A DNA stretch of 64,000 bases, taken from assembly GCF_003355005.1 (NCBI RefSeq), contig NZ_CP029985.1, positions 1,231,001 through 1,295,000 on the forward strand, written 5' to 3'. Positions 18,397-27,817 of the stretch are shown piece by piece. The first letter of the stretch is position 1; every line of letters begins with the position of its first letter. The translations under genes were made by a program, and so were the position numbers. Under the pieces are notes generated by a model that was not told the origin of the DNA, made no database searches, and saw only the letters and a program-made list of their open reading frames with translations. This stretch comes from Sphingomonas sp. FARSPH (GTDB lineage: Bacteria; Pseudomonadota; Alphaproteobacteria; Sphingomonadales; Sphingomonadaceae).

Positions 18397-19038
18397 ATGG
18401 AAACCCCGACGCGCGGCATCGCGCCTTCGCTCTTCGCGCTCTCGATCTTCTACGGCGGCATGGTCTGCATCGCGGGCGTGCTCGGCAACAAGCAGGTGGC
18501 GTTGGGCCCGCTCGCCGTCGAAGCCGGCATCTTCGCTTTCCTGTTGCTCGTCGTCACGTCGAGCGCGGTCGCGGAACTGCACGGCAGCGGCGTCGCCAAC
18601 AAGCTGGTGCGCGTCGGCTTCGTGCCGCTGCTCGTCTCCCTGTTGCTGTCGTGGGTGGTGTGGATGCTGCCCCCCTCGCCCGCGATGCTGCCGGCGAACC
18701 GCGACGCGATTCAGCTGATCCTGGGAGCGACGTGGCGCATCTGGCTGGGCGGGATCGTCGCCTACGGCGTGTCGCAGACGCTCAACGTCACGATCTTCGC
18801 CGCGTTGAAGGGCAAGGAAGGCAGCCGCCTGCTCTGGCTGCGCGCGGCGATCGCCAGCATGCTCAGCCAGGTGGTCGATACGTTGCTGTTCGTGACGATC
18901 GCCTTTTACGGCGAATTCCCGATCGGGCCGCTGATCGTCGGCCAGATGATCGCCAAGGTGACGCTGTCGGCGATCCTGGTGCCGCCGCTGATCTATCTGT
19001 TCGTCGGGCTGGGCAAGCGGCTCGACGCGCGGGGGTAA
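18397..19038 (+). CDS. queuosine precursor transporter (VUT/YhhQ family)
   Basis: A 213-residue protein with about six helices. The TSSAVAELHGSGVANKLVR, SQTLNVTIFAALKGKEG and SQVVDTLLFVTIAFYG segments are the conserved glutamate, asparagine and aspartate motifs of the vitamin-uptake-transporter fold that imports preQ0/preQ1. The ATG at 18397 is preceded by an in-frame GTG at 18394. GluQ, which modifies queuosine on tRNA-Asp, is encoded 9 kb upstream, consistent with the assignment. Confidence 0.85.
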   Translation: METPTRGIAPSLFALSIFYGGMVCIAGVLGNKQVALGPLAVEAGIFAFLLLVVTSSAVAELHGSGVANKLVRVGFVPLLVSLLLSWVVWMLPPSPAMLPANRDAIQLILGATWRIWLGGIVAYGVSQTLNVTIFAALKGKEGSRLLWLRAAIASMLSQVVDTLLFVTIAFYGEFPIGPLIVGQMIAKVTLSAILVPPLIYLFVGLGKRLDARG

Positions 19039-19057
19039 GGCCTCTTCTCCACTCTGT

Positions 19058-19152
19058 GTCATCCTCGCGCAGGCGGGGGATTCAGACGCGCAGGTGCCGC
19101 TGAGACCCGACAGGGCAGCGTCTGCTGGATTCCCGCCTTCGCGGGAATGACG
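19058..19152. repeat. REP-like inverted-repeat element, about 95 bp
   Basis: Imperfectly complementary ends: a left arm opening GTCATCCTCGCGCAGGCGGG and a right arm closing CCCGCCTTCGCGGGAATGAC, around a spacer of roughly 40 bases. It lies between the queuosine transporter and argB. It matches in size and ends the elements at 42387 and 58513. Confidence 0.75.
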
Positions 19153-19191
19153 GGGTGGCTCCTCTCGTACGGGAACGCTAAAGCGCCGCGG

Positions 19192-20091
19192 ATGACCGAC
19201 TCCCCCTCCCGCGCGGCGCTGCTCGCCAAGGCCGAGACGCTGACCGAGGCGTTGCCCTATCTCCAGCGCTATGCCGGCAAGACGTTCGTCGTGAAATACG
19301 GCGGCCATGCGATGGGCGACCCCGAACTGGCGCGCGATTTCGCCGAGGACGTCGTGCTGCTGAAGGCGGTGGGCATCAACCCCGTTGTCGTCCACGGCGG
19401 CGGCCCGCAGATCGGCGCGATGCTGAAGCGGCTGGGCGTCGAATCACGCTTCGTCGACGGCTTGCGCGTCACCGATCGCGAGACCGCGGACATCGCCGAA
19501 ATGGTGCTGGCCGGATCGATCAACAAGGAAATCGTCGCCTGGATCGGCAAGGCGGGCGGCCGCGCGGTCGGCATTTCGGGCAAGGACGCCGGCTTCGTCA
19601 CCGCCGCCAAGGTCGGCCGCGACGCGCCCGATCGCCTGCAGGGGATCGAACGGCACGTCGACCTGGGCTTCGTCGGCGAGCCGGTCGCGGTCGACCGCAC
19701 GATCATCGACCAACTGTCGGCGAGCGGCATCATCCCCGTCGTTGCGCCGATCGCGATGGGCGCCGATGGTGAGACGTACAACATCAATGCCGACACGATG
19801 GCCGGCGCGATCGCGGGCGCGCTGGGTGCGGCGCGATTCTTCCTGCTCACCGACGTCGCGGGCGTCATGGACCAGAACAAGACGCTGCTGACCGACCTCG
19901 ACGCGACGCGCATCGCCGGACTGAAGGCGGACGGCACGATTTCGGGCGGCATGATCCCCAAGGTCGATACCTGCGTCGCCGCGGTCGAGGCCGGCGTCGA
20001 TGCCGCCGTCATCCTCGACGGGCGGGTGCCGCATGCGATGCTGCTCGAAATCTTCACCAGCGCCGGTGCGGGCACGCTGGTCCACGCCTAA
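19192..20091 (+). CDS. argB: acetylglutamate kinase
   Basis: A 299-residue amino-acid kinase that phosphorylates N-acetylglutamate in arginine synthesis. It shows [10 protein letters not shown] near residue 31, the [13 protein letters not shown] nucleotide loop near 63-75, and [15 protein letters not shown] with [12 protein letters not shown] in the C-terminal half. The N-terminal helix before FVVKYGG is present, as in arginine-inhibited hexameric enzymes. The ATG is at 19192; other arg genes are not in the window. Confidence 0.95.
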   Translation: MTDSPSRAALLAKAETLTEALPYLQRYAGKTFVVKYGGHAMGDPELARDFAEDVVLLKAVGINPVVVHGGGPQIGAMLKRLGVESRFVDGLRVTDRETADIAEMVLAGSINKEIVAWIGKAGGRAVGISGKDAGFVTAAKVGRDAPDRLQGIERHVDLGFVGEPVAVDRTIIDQLSASGIIPVVAPIAMGADGETYNINADTMAGAIAGALGAARFFLLTDVAGVMDQNKTLLTDLDATRIAGLKADGTISGGMIPKVDTCVAAVEAGVDAAVILDGRVPHAMLLEIFTSAGAGTLVHA

Positions 20092-20172
20092 CCGCACCGG
20101 GCTCCTTCGACCCCGCCGCGGGCTCTGCCGGTCGTAACGGGGTCGACTTGATTCCGTTCTGGCCGCATCTCA

Positions 20173-20190
20173 TGTTGCGGTGCAGCAACA
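20173..20190. promoter_or_regulatory. possible operator: TGTTGC-N6-GCAACA palindrome
   Basis: A perfect 6-bp inverted repeat with a GGTGCA centre, ending 13 bases before the ABC exporter ATG. It resembles TGC-rich sites bound by PhaR/PhbF-type regulators, with one mismatch to the TGNTGC-N3-GCAA pattern I recall. It overlaps the region of the ribosome-binding site, suggesting repression if real. Assignment of the regulator is inference. Confidence 0.35.
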
Positions 20191-20203
20191 ACGGTGGAGC
20201 GTG

Positions 20204-22051
20204 ATGCCCTTTCTCGCCAGTCCCGGCCGTTTCCTGTGGCATTATGTCGCGGCGCGGCCGTGGATGTTCCTCGCGCTCGCGATCCTCGTCGCGGCGGCGT
20301 CGATCGGCTCGGTCGGCGTCCAATATGCCATGAAGCTGCTGGTCGATGCGATGACGACCGGCGGCGAGGGGCGCACGCACGTCTATCAGGCGCTCGGTGC
20401 CTTCGTCGGGCTCGTCGTGCTCGAAAGCGCGCTGCAACGCGCCGCCGCGCTGACGCTGGGTCATGCGACGGTCGAGTCCGGCGTCGGCATCCGGCTCGAC
20501 ATGGTCGACTATCTCACCGGCCATCAGCTGCATTTCTTCCAGAGCCAGCGCGCCGGATCGCTGGGCCATCGCATATCCGGCCTCGCCGGTATCTTCGGCG
20601 CGCTGATCCACCGCCTGCTGCAGGAGGTGACGCCGCCGCTGATCGCGTTCGGCGGCGCTATCCTGATCTTCGTGTCGATCGACCCGCGCATGGCGATGGT
20701 CCTCGCCGCCATCTTCGTCGCCGTCACCATCAGCCTCGTCCTGCTCGGCCTCAAGGGACACATCCACCACCGCGAGTTCGCAGAACGCGCGGGCGTCGTC
20801 GGCGGCGAACTCGTCGATCTGATCGGCAACATCTGGGTCGTGAAGGCCTTTGCGGCGCGCGATCGCGAGCTCGACCGGCTGCGCGATTTCCTGCACGAGG
20901 AAGCGGCGGCGCAGCGGCGGGGCTGGTTCTTCGTCGAACAGATGCGCGGCCTTCACGATGCCGCGCTCGCGATCCTCGTCGGTGGCACGTTGATCTGGGC
21001 GATCAGCCGCTGGTCTGCGGGGGCGATCTCGACCGGCGACGTCGTCGTGATCAGCACGATGACATTCCGCATTCTTCACGGGTCGCGCGACCTTGCCATG
21101 GCGCTTATCGATACCAGCCAGCAGTTCAGCTACTTGCGCGAGACGCTCGACATCATCGGTGTGCCGCAGACGCTGAGCGATGCACCCGACGCGGTACGGT
21201 TGCGCGCCGGCGAGGGACAGGTGACGCTCGATCACGTCACGTTCGGCTACGATCCGCGCCGGCCCGTCGTCCACGATCTGTCGCTCGACGTCCCCGCGGG
21301 GCAGAAGGTCGGCATCGTCGGCGCGTCGGGCGCGGGCAAATCGTCGATCCTCCAACTCGTCCAGCGCTTCTACGATCCGCAGGCGGGCGCGGTGCTCGTC
21401 GATGGCCAGCGCATCGACCGCGTCACGCTAGACAGTCTCAGCGATGCGATGGCGGTGGTGCCGCAGGAGGTGTTGCTGTTCCACCGCACGGTGATGGAGA
21501 ATATCCGTTTCGCCCGGCCCGAGGCGAGCGACGAGGAGGTGTATCGCGCCGCCGAGGCGGCCGGCTGCGACAATTTCATCCGCCATCTGCCGCACGGGTA
21601 TGACAGCATCGTCGGCGAACGGGGCACCAGCCTGTCGGGTGGCCAGCGCCAGCGGATCGGCATCGCCCGCGCCTTCCTGAAGGATGCGCGCATCGTGTTG
21701 CTCGACGAGGCGACGAGTGCGCTCGATACCGAATCCGAACTGGAAGTGCAGCGCGGGCTCGACGCGCTGATGAAGGGACGCACGGTGCTGGCGGTCGCGC
21801 ATCGGCTGTCGACGATCGCCGGCTTCGACCGCGTGCTCGTCATCGACGCCGGCCGCATCGTCGAGGATGGGCCGCCGCAGGATCTGCTCGCCAATCCCGA
21901 TGGCGCGTTCCGCGCGCTGTGGGCGCGCCAGGCGGAGGGGCTGGAGCAATCGATGCGCCGCGGCGGTGCGCTGCGGCTGGTGTCCGATACCGGTGCGCGC
22001 CTGATCGGCGATCGCGTCCAGGCGGCGTGGCGCCGGGCCCGCGCCCGGTAA
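20204..22051 (+). CDS. ABC exporter, fused permease and ATPase (MsbA-like)
   Basis: A 615-residue half-transporter. Six membrane helices span about residues 15-310; the nucleotide-binding domain has Walker A GASGAGKSS, signature LSGGQRQRIG, Walker B IVLLDEATSALD and the H-loop histidine in AVAHRLSTIAG. It would act as a homodimer exporting a lipid or hydrophobic compound; the substrate is not visible. GGAG ends 5 bases before the ATG at 20204, so I prefer this to a GTG at 20180. The C-terminus is unusually arginine-rich. Confidence 0.88.
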   Translation: MPFLASPGRFLWHYVAARPWMFLALAILVAAASIGSVGVQYAMKLLVDAMTTGGEGRTHVYQALGAFVGLVVLESALQRAAALTLGHATVESGVGIRLDMVDYLTGHQLHFFQSQRAGSLGHRISGLAGIFGALIHRLLQEVTPPLIAFGGAILIFVSIDPRMAMVLAAIFVAVTISLVLLGLKGHIHHREFAERAGVVGGELVDLIGNIWVVKAFAARDRELDRLRDFLHEEAAAQRRGWFFVEQMRGLHDAALAILVGGTLIWAISRWSAGAISTGDVVVISTMTFRILHGSRDLAMALIDTSQQFSYLRETLDIIGVPQTLSDAPDAVRLRAGEGQVTLDHVTFGYDPRRPVVHDLSLDVPAGQKVGIVGASGAGKSSILQLVQRFYDPQAGAVLVDGQRIDRVTLDSLSDAMAVVPQEVLLFHRTVMENIRFARPEASDEEVYRAAEAAGCDNFIRHLPHGYDSIVGERGTSLSGGQRQRIGIARAFLKDARIVLLDEATSALDTESELEVQRGLDALMKGRTVLAVAHRLSTIAGFDRVLVIDAGRIVEDGPPQDLLANPDGAFRALWARQAEGLEQSMRRGGALRLVSDTGARLIGDRVQAAWRRARAR

Positions 22052-22135
22052 CGGAGAACGTGCGGAACCGGCCCTGTTCCCCGTGCGTCCGGCACGCTAC
22101 ATCGTAACGCAACCGTTTCCCTCGAAAGGCCCCGC

Positions 22136-22444
22136 GTGATCGCGCTGACCCTCATCCAGATTCTTCAGGTGCTACTCGACGTCATCTGGTGGATCATCTT
22201 CGTGCAGTTCATCCTGTCGCTGCTGATCGCGTTCAACGTCATCAACACGTCGAACAACTTCATCCGCTCGCTGCACTATGGCCTCGATCGCCTGACCGAG
22301 CCGATGTACCGGCCGATCCGCCGCGTGCTGCCCAATATGGGCGGGCTGGACCTGTCGCCGATGGTCGTGCTGGTGCTGATCGCGATCGGCGACATCATCC
22401 TGCGCAATCTCGCGATCGGCATCGTGAGTTCGGCGACCGTCTGA
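22136..22444 (+). CDS. YggT family membrane protein
   Basis: A 102-residue protein with two hydrophobic stretches separated by the family signature LTEPMYRPIRRVLPNMGGLDLSP (about residues 53-75). The start is GTG at 22136. YggT proteins are linked to cell-envelope or osmotic functions without a known activity. It begins a tight cluster YggT-DUF167-folD-MarC, with a 5-base gap and then two 4-base overlaps. Confidence 0.88.
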   Translation: MIALTLIQILQVLLDVIWWIIFVQFILSLLIAFNVINTSNNFIRSLHYGLDRLTEPMYRPIRRVLPNMGGLDLSPMVVLVLIAIGDIILRNLAIGIVSSATV

Positions 22445-22449
22445 CGCCG

Positions 22450-22752
22450 ATGCCGGCGTGGCGCGTGATCGCGGACGGTCTGGAGATCGCCGTCCGCGTC
22501 ACGCCGCGCGGCGGGCGCGATGTGCTGGCGGCCGGCACGTCCGACCATTTCGCCGCCCGCCTCGCCGCGGCGCCGGTCGACGGCAAGGCGAATGCCGCGC
22601 TGCTTGCGCTGGTCGCAGCGACGTTCGAGGTCCCGCGCCGCGCCGTCTCGCTGATCGCCGGCGATACCGCTAGGCTGAAACGGCTGCGCATCGTCGGCGA
22701 TGCCGCAGCGCTGGCGAAAATCGCGGCCCGCCTTTATGAGGCCGGGGCATGA
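22450..22752 (+). CDS. DUF167/YggU family protein
   Basis: A 100-residue small alpha/beta protein. [12 protein letters not shown] near residues 12-23 and [15 protein letters not shown] near 40-54 are the YggU hallmarks. It is found next to YggT in many bacteria; no biochemical role is established. The ATG at 22450 follows the yggT stop by 5 bases and its stop overlaps the folD ATG (ATGA). Confidence 0.9.
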   Translation: MPAWRVIADGLEIAVRVTPRGGRDVLAAGTSDHFAARLAAAPVDGKANAALLALVAATFEVPRRAVSLIAGDTARLKRLRIVGDAAALAKIAARLYEAGA

Positions 22753-23651
22753 CCGCGACCACTTCTTCCGCCGCTACAGCCACCGTGATCGACGGCAAGG
22801 CGCGTGCCGCCGCGCTGCGTGCCGACATCGCCGCGCGCGTCGCCCCGTTCCGCGCCGCGACAGGGCGCGCGCCGGGTCTGGCGGTGGTGCTGGTCGGCGA
22901 GGACCCGGCGAGCGCGGTCTACGTGCGTTCGAAGGGCAAGGCGACGCGCGAGGCGGGGATGGAAAGCTTCGAGCATCGCCTGCCTGCCGACACCGACTCG
23001 AAAACGCTGCTCGCGCTCGTCCAGACGCTCAACGCCGATCCGGCGGTCGACGGCATCCTCGTCCAGCTGCCGCTGCCCGCGCATATCGACACGCAGGCCG
23101 TGCTGCTCGCGATCGATCCCGACAAGGACGTCGACGGTTTCCACCCGGTCAACGCCGGCCGGCTGGCGATCGGCGCGGACGGGTTCGTGCCGTGCACGCC
23201 GCTCGGGTGCCTGCTGCTGCTGCGTGACATCCATTCCAGCCTGTCGGGGATGGATGCGGTGGTGATCGGCCGATCGAACATCGTCGGCAAGCCGATGGCG
23301 CAGTTGCTGCTGCAGCAAAGCTGCACCGTCACCGTCACCCACAGTCGGACGCGGGATATCGCGGCGCACGTCCGGCGCGCCGACATCGTCGTCGCCGCGG
23401 TCGGCATCCCGGTCTTCGTCAAGGGTGACTGGATCAAGCCGGGCGCGAGCGTGATCGACGTCGGCATCAACCGCACCGACACCGGCCTCGTCGGCGACGT
23501 CGACTTCGCCGCCGCCAGCCGGGTTGCCGGGGCGATAACCCCGGTACCGGGCGGCGTCGGGCCGATGACGATCGCCTGCCTGATCCGCAACACCTACGTG
23601 TCCGCATGCCGCCGCGAGGGGATCGAGGCGGGCGGGGACATGGCGCTGTGA
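22749..23651 (+). CDS. folD: methylenetetrahydrofolate dehydrogenase / cyclohydrolase
   Basis: A 300-residue bifunctional enzyme interconverting 5,10-methylene-, methenyl- and 10-formyl-tetrahydrofolate. Signatures are the lysine motif [15 protein letters not shown] (catalytic Lys after the YVR tyrosine), [11 protein letters not shown], and the NADP-binding [31 protein letters not shown] closes the active site. It starts by ATGA overlap with the DUF167 gene and ends by GTGA overlap with the MarC gene. Confidence 0.96.
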   Translation: MTATTSSAATATVIDGKARAAALRADIAARVAPFRAATGRAPGLAVVLVGEDPASAVYVRSKGKATREAGMESFEHRLPADTDSKTLLALVQTLNADPAVDGILVQLPLPAHIDTQAVLLAIDPDKDVDGFHPVNAGRLAIGADGFVPCTPLGCLLLLRDIHSSLSGMDAVVIGRSNIVGKPMAQLLLQQSCTVTVTHSRTRDIAAHVRRADIVVAAVGIPVFVKGDWIKPGASVIDVGINRTDTGLVGDVDFAAASRVAGAITPVPGGVGPMTIACLIRNTYVSACRREGIEAGGDMAL

Positions 23652-24268
23652 TCGAGCTCTTCGTCTCGTCGCTCATCACCTTCTTCGTGGTGATCGACCC
23701 GCCGGGCTGCGCGCCGATCTATGCGGGGCTGTCGGCGGGCGCGTCGCCCGTCCATCGCCGCGCGATGGCGATCCGCGCGGTCACCGTCGCCGCGATCATC
23801 CTGTTCGTCTTCGCGCTGTTCGGCGAGCAATTGCTCCACGGCCTCGGCATCAGCCTCGCGAGCTTTCGCATCGCGGGCGGCATCATGCTGTTCCTGATCG
23901 CGCTCGAGATGGTGTTCGAAAAGCGCACGCAGCGCCGCGAGGATCGCGCCGCAGAGGTCGCCGCCGACCCGCATGTCGAGGATGTGTCGATCTTCCCGAT
24001 GGCAATGCCGATGATCGCGGGCCCGGGATCGATCGCGACCGTGATGCTGCTGATGGCGCGCACCAATGGTGTGGAGGCCACGCTTGTCGTGCTCGCCGCG
24101 ATGGTGACCATCCTGCTGCTGACGCTCCTCGCGCTGATCGCGGCGGGCCCGCTGATGCGGCTGCTCGGCACGCGGATCGAGGCGGTAATCACCCGCCTGC
24201 TCGGCGTGCTGCTCGCGGCGCTGGCGGTGCAATTCGTGATGGACGGGTTGCAGGTGAGCCTGCGCTAA
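23648..24268 (+). CDS. MarC family integral membrane protein
   Basis: A 206-residue protein with six predicted helices. [17 protein letters not shown] and [20 protein letters not shown] are the two MarC-family half-repeats, each with a proline/glycine-rich re-entrant loop. The family's transport function is uncertain despite its old antibiotic-resistance name. The GTG start at 23648 overlaps the folD stop (GTGA). Confidence 0.88.
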   Translation: MIELFVSSLITFFVVIDPPGCAPIYAGLSAGASPVHRRAMAIRAVTVAAIILFVFALFGEQLLHGLGISLASFRIAGGIMLFLIALEMVFEKRTQRREDRAAEVAADPHVEDVSIFPMAMPMIAGPGSIATVMLLMARTNGVEATLVVLAAMVTILLLTLLALIAAGPLMRLLGTRIEAVITRLLGVLLAALAVQFVMDGLQVSLR

Positions 24269-24273
24269 GCGTC

Positions 24274-24294
24274 CCCCCGGCCATGCGCCGGGGG
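24274..24294. terminator. hairpin between convergent MarC and DUF892 genes
   Basis: CCCCCGGC and GCCGGGGG pair perfectly around a 5-base loop. It lies between two convergent gene ends. No U-run follows on either strand, so factor-independent termination is uncertain. Confidence 0.4.
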
Positions 24295-24309
24295 TGACGT
24301 ACGGGCCGA

Positions 24310-24825
24310 TTACGCTTCCGCCATCTCGGCGCGGGCGTTGATCTTGGCGGTCGCCAGCTCGGTCAGCTTGGTATCGGTCGCCTTTTCCTCCTCCAGCGTC
24401 TCGCGCAGGATCGCGGCGCATTCGCTGCGCCCGAGCTGTTCGGCCCAGGTGACGAGCGTGCCGTAGCGGCTGATCTCGTAATGCTCGACCGCCTGCGCCG
24501 CCGCGGTCAGCGCCGCGTCGAGCACCGCTTTGTCCGCCACTTCGCCCGCGACCTCGTTCGCTTCCTTGATGATCCCGTCGATCGCGGGGCAGGTCACGCC
24601 CTTGGGCTGCATGCCTTCGAGTTCGAAGACGCGGCGCAGCCGTTCGATCTGCCCTTCCGTCTCGCGCAAATGCTGCTCGAATCCCTGGCGCAGCTGCGCG
24701 TCGGTCGCCTTGTCGATCATCTTGGGCAGCGCCTTCGTGATCTGCTGCTCGGCGTAATAGATATCCTCCAGCTGGTGGATATACAGATCGTTCATCGTCG
24801 CGATGTCTTTGCTGAACAAGCCCAT
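24310..24825 (-). CDS. DUF892 ferroxidase-like protein (YciE/YciF family)
   Basis: A 171-residue four-helix ferritin-like protein. MNDLYIHQLEDIYYAEQQ supplies the first metal-ligand helix (Asp/Glu), with LRETEGQIERL, AVEHYEISRYGTL and LRETLEEEKATD as further ligand helices. Family members are stress-induced and may oxidise iron. The ATG at 24825 is preceded by GGGAG. The 150-base region to the divergent S41 gene is AT-rich for this genome and probably holds both promoters. Confidence 0.88.
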   Translation of the reverse strand: MGLFSKDIATMNDLYIHQLEDIYYAEQQITKALPKMIDKATDAQLRQGFEQHLRETEGQIERLRRVFELEGMQPKGVTCPAIDGIIKEANEVAGEVADKAVLDAALTAAAQAVEHYEISRYGTLVTWAEQLGRSECAAILRETLEEEKATDTKLTELATAKINARAEMAEA

Positions 24826-24976
24826 GACACACTCTCCCGGACGGCGGGATCATAACGATATTGTAACATTCTCGCCGTCTACTCCATAGTCAACGAAGTT
24901 TTACGCTTGGCGGTTGCCGGAAAATCTGCCTAACCTCGATCATGTCCGCTGCGGGCAGATATCGGAGGGGGTTTCG

Positions 24977-26416
24977 ATGGTAAGGCGTTGGGTGAACTCG
25001 GTCGCGCTGCTGGCGCTGTTGTCGGGCTGCGGCGGTGGGGGCGGTGGCAGCACGCAGATCGCCGGTACGCCGACATCCTCGCCCACCCCCGGGCCGAGCG
25101 GATCGGGCTGTACGCTGCGCGAGCGGCAGGACTGGGTCGCGGCGCAGATCCGCGAATGGTATCTGTTCCCGGACACGCTGCCCGCCAGCCTCGATCCGAC
25201 GCCGTACAGCACGGTCGATGCCTATATCGACGCGCTGACCGCGACCGCGCGTGCGCAGGGTAAGGACCGGTACTTCACCTACCTGACGTCGATCGCGCAG
25301 GAGAATGCGTATAACGCGTCGGGCGCCACCGCCGGTTTCGGCCTGCGCTTTGCGCTCGACACCAGTCAGGGCGCGCGATTGTTCGTGACCGAGGCGTTCG
25401 AGGGCGGGCCGGCCCTTGCGGCAGGGATCGACCGCGGCGCCGAAATCCTGGCGATCGGAGTGTCGAGCGGCAACCTGACCACGGTCACGACTCTCTACGG
25501 CCAGGGGGGCACCGCGCTCAACGACGCGCTCGGGCCGTCGACGGCGGGCACGACGCGCTACCTGCAGGTCCGCGACGCGGGCGGCACGCGCGTCGTCGCG
25601 GTCGCCAAGGCCGATTTCAACCTGCCCGCGGTATCGCCGCGCTACGGCGCGCAGATCATCACCGATGCGGGCCGGCAATATGGCTATCTCAATCTGCGCA
25701 CCTTCATCCCCGCGGCGGACCAGTCGCTGCGCGATGCCTTCGCCAGCTTCCGCGCGGCGGGGATCACCAACGTCGTCATCGACTTCCGCTACAACGGCGG
25801 CGGCGCGCTTTCGACCGCGGAGCTGATCGGCGACCTGCTCGGCGCCAATCGCCAGACGTCGGAGGTGTTCGACTATGTCAGCTTCCGCCCCGAGAAGGCG
25901 AGCAACAACACCACGCGCTTCTTCAGTCCCCAGCCGCAGTCGATCGCGCCGACCCGCCTCGCCTTCATCGGGACGAGCGGCACCGCGTCGGCGAGCGAGC
26001 TCGTCATCAACGCGATGATCCCCTATCTCGGCGCGAACGTCGGGCTGATCGGCGGCAACACCTATGGCAAGCCGGTCGGCCAGATCGGGCTCGATCGTTC
26101 GCAATGCGACGACCGGCTGCGCGTCATCGCGCTCGCCATCCAGAACGCCAATCGTCAGGGCGGCTATTACAACGGCCTGGTCGGCACGGTGCAGGCGAGC
26201 TGCAAGGCCGGCGACGACATACGCTACCCGATGGGCGATCCACGCGAAGCCTCGACCCGCGCCGCGCTCGACTTCCTGCAGGGCAAGAGCTGCACGCCGA
26301 TCACCGCCGGCGCCGACACCGGCGTGACCGCGCAGGCGGCGGGCGGGCGGGCGTTGCTGACGCCGGGCGGGCCGGCGGTCTCGCCCGCGCAGCGCGACGT
26401 GCCGGGCCTGTACTGA
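24977..26416 (+). CDS. S41 family C-terminal-processing-type serine protease, lipoprotein
   Basis: A 479-residue secreted protease. The signal ends LLSGC with lipidated Cys18, followed by a seven-glycine stretch and a Pro/Ser/Thr linker. A PDZ-like region (about residues 105-210) precedes the S41 core, where Ser338 in GTASASELV and Lys365 in NTYGKPVGQ form the catalytic dyad and DFRYNGGG is the oxyanion region. GGAGGGGG lies before the ATG at 24977. The polar C-terminal tail (from about 440) is probably disordered. Confidence 0.87.
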   Translation: MVRRWVNSVALLALLSGCGGGGGGSTQIAGTPTSSPTPGPSGSGCTLRERQDWVAAQIREWYLFPDTLPASLDPTPYSTVDAYIDALTATARAQGKDRYFTYLTSIAQENAYNASGATAGFGLRFALDTSQGARLFVTEAFEGGPALAAGIDRGAEILAIGVSSGNLTTVTTLYGQGGTALNDALGPSTAGTTRYLQVRDAGGTRVVAVAKADFNLPAVSPRYGAQIITDAGRQYGYLNLRTFIPAADQSLRDAFASFRAAGITNVVIDFRYNGGGALSTAELIGDLLGANRQTSEVFDYVSFRPEKASNNTTRFFSPQPQSIAPTRLAFIGTSGTASASELVINAMIPYLGANVGLIGGNTYGKPVGQIGLDRSQCDDRLRVIALAIQNANRQGGYYNGLVGTVQASCKAGDDIRYPMGDPREASTRAALDFLQGKSCTPITAGADTGVTAQAAGGRALLTPGGPAVSPAQRDVPGLY

Positions 26417-26424
26417 CCCGGCAC

Positions 26425-26453
26425 GGCGGTGGCGCGATCAGCGCGCCACCGCC
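26425..26453. terminator. hairpin overlapping the end of the minus-strand gene
   Basis: Eleven perfect pairs, GGCGGTGGCGC with GCGCCACCGCC, follow the S41 gene by 8 bases and overlap the last codons of the convergent gene. It probably marks the end of the S41 transcript; no U-run is present. Confidence 0.4.
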
Positions 26454-27673
26454 TCCAGCCCGGCGATGTCCCACCGCGTCATCGTCAGCCCGGCGCAGGC
26501 ATAGGTCGCGCGGTTGCGCAGCCGCGCCGGCTGCATCGCGGCGGCAAGCTGCGGCTGGCGCGTCGCCAGCGCCGCGCGCGCATCCTCGATATGCCGGCTG
26601 AACAGCAACGCCGACCGTTTGTCGCCGTCGCTGGTCGGCGCGTTCATGTACGGCGCGAAATCACCGAGATAGGCGACCTCGCCCGCCTTCACGTCGAGCA
26701 CCGGCGCGCCGAAGCAGTTGGTGCTGACCGGAACCGCCGCACCGACGCTGGTACCGTCGAGCACATAGGCGCCCGGCGTCACGCGGATCAGCTGCACCTC
26801 ATACGCCTGTTTCTTGTCCGCGCTCTGCGCGAGCACCGCATAGACCGTCTTGTCCCCGGTCTTCTTCCAGTCGCGCGGACGATAGACGACGTCGCCGTGC
26901 TCCGCATCGTAGCGCAGCAGTTGCACCGCGCCCGAGCGCCCCTCAGCCGGCGCCTCCGCCCGGCGGAAAGCGAGGACGAGCAACGCCTCGTCGGGGCCGA
27001 GCACGAACGGCTGCGCGGCATCGACCTTCTTGCCGGCGAAGACCGTGCCGGTCCGGCCGACGGGCGCGTCGAGGTTGATGCGCGCGTCTGGCGCGTCGTC
27101 GAAGCGCGTGCGTGCGGTGATCGTGCCCTTCACGTCGTTCGCGCCGACCAGCGCGTCGATATAGGCGGCCCGCTGCGCCTCCCCCATCGCGGCGACGCGC
27201 GCCGCCTCTGCCGGGGGCACCTCGACCTGGCGCCAGCCGCGGATCAGCAGGCAGGCGCGGCGATTGTCGCGGCGTTGCTGCCCCTGCGCGATCGCCGCGC
27301 CCAGCATGCCACCCAGGCCGCCCGCGATCCCCGCCGCGACGGGCGACACCAGCGCGGGATTGTACGAATAGGGGACCATGCCCGACGGCGTGCGCGAGCC
27401 GCGCGCGATCAGCCGGCATTGCTGCCAGTCCGCGTCATATTGCGCGCGCGTTGCGCCGGGCTTGTTGTAGAAGCGCGTGTCCTTGAGGTCGCGCGCCGCA
27501 TCCTTCGCGATCTCCTCGGCCGAATCGCCGGGATCGACCGCGGTCTGGCCCACCGGCGCGGGCTTGTCGCCGCCGTACGGGACCATCGTCGTCTGCTGCT
27601 GCGCCATGGCCGCCACCGGCATCGCGAGCGACGCGGCCATCGCCGCGAGCGCACCCAAACGGGCGTTCCTCAT
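26438..27673 (-). CDS. secreted protein of unknown function
   Basis: A 411-residue protein with a clear signal peptide (to about AMAQQQ, residues 24-27). It then has a short glycine-rich hydrophobic stretch (AGIAGGLGGMLGAAIAQG) resembling glycine-zipper segments of outer-membrane-associated proteins, and a C-terminal beta-rich region with FGAPVLDVKAGEVAYLGDF. I recognise no family with confidence. ATGs at 27673 and 27679 are both possible; GGGGG sits right against the latter, so 27673 has better spacing. The frame continues far upstream but only antisense to ung. Confidence 0.7.
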   Translation of the reverse strand: MRNARLGALAAMAASLAMPVAAMAQQQTTMVPYGGDKPAPVGQTAVDPGDSAEEIAKDAARDLKDTRFYNKPGATRAQYDADWQQCRLIARGSRTPSGMVPYSYNPALVSPVAAGIAGGLGGMLGAAIAQGQQRRDNRRACLLIRGWRQVEVPPAEAARVAAMGEAQRAAYIDALVGANDVKGTITARTRFDDAPDARINLDAPVGRTGTVFAGKKVDAAQPFVLGPDEALLVLAFRRAEAPAEGRSGAVQLLRYDAEHGDVVYRPRDWKKTGDKTVYAVLAQSADKKQAYEVQLIRVTPGAYVLDGTSVGAAVPVSTNCFGAPVLDVKAGEVAYLGDFAPYMNAPTSDGDKRSALLFSRHIEDARAALATRQPQLAAAMQPARLRNRATYACAGLTMTRWDIAGLEAVAR

Positions 27674-27817
27674 CCTCATCCCCCTGTCGTTGCCGCGCCG
27701 CCCCCGGCGCGGGTCGTGCGATGCTAGGCCGCGCCTTCGCGCCGCGCCAGCCCCCGCTGCCGCCGCCGCCGTGAAGGCCGGTTGTGCCGCAGCATCGCGT
27801 CGCGATAGAGGGCGGGC

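Noticed and set aside
24845..24900. Sigma-70 promoter for the DUF892 gene (TTGACT and TACAAT on the minus strand)
   Set aside because: The spacing is 22 bases, too long for a normal promoter; the region is probably regulatory but I cannot place the boxes.
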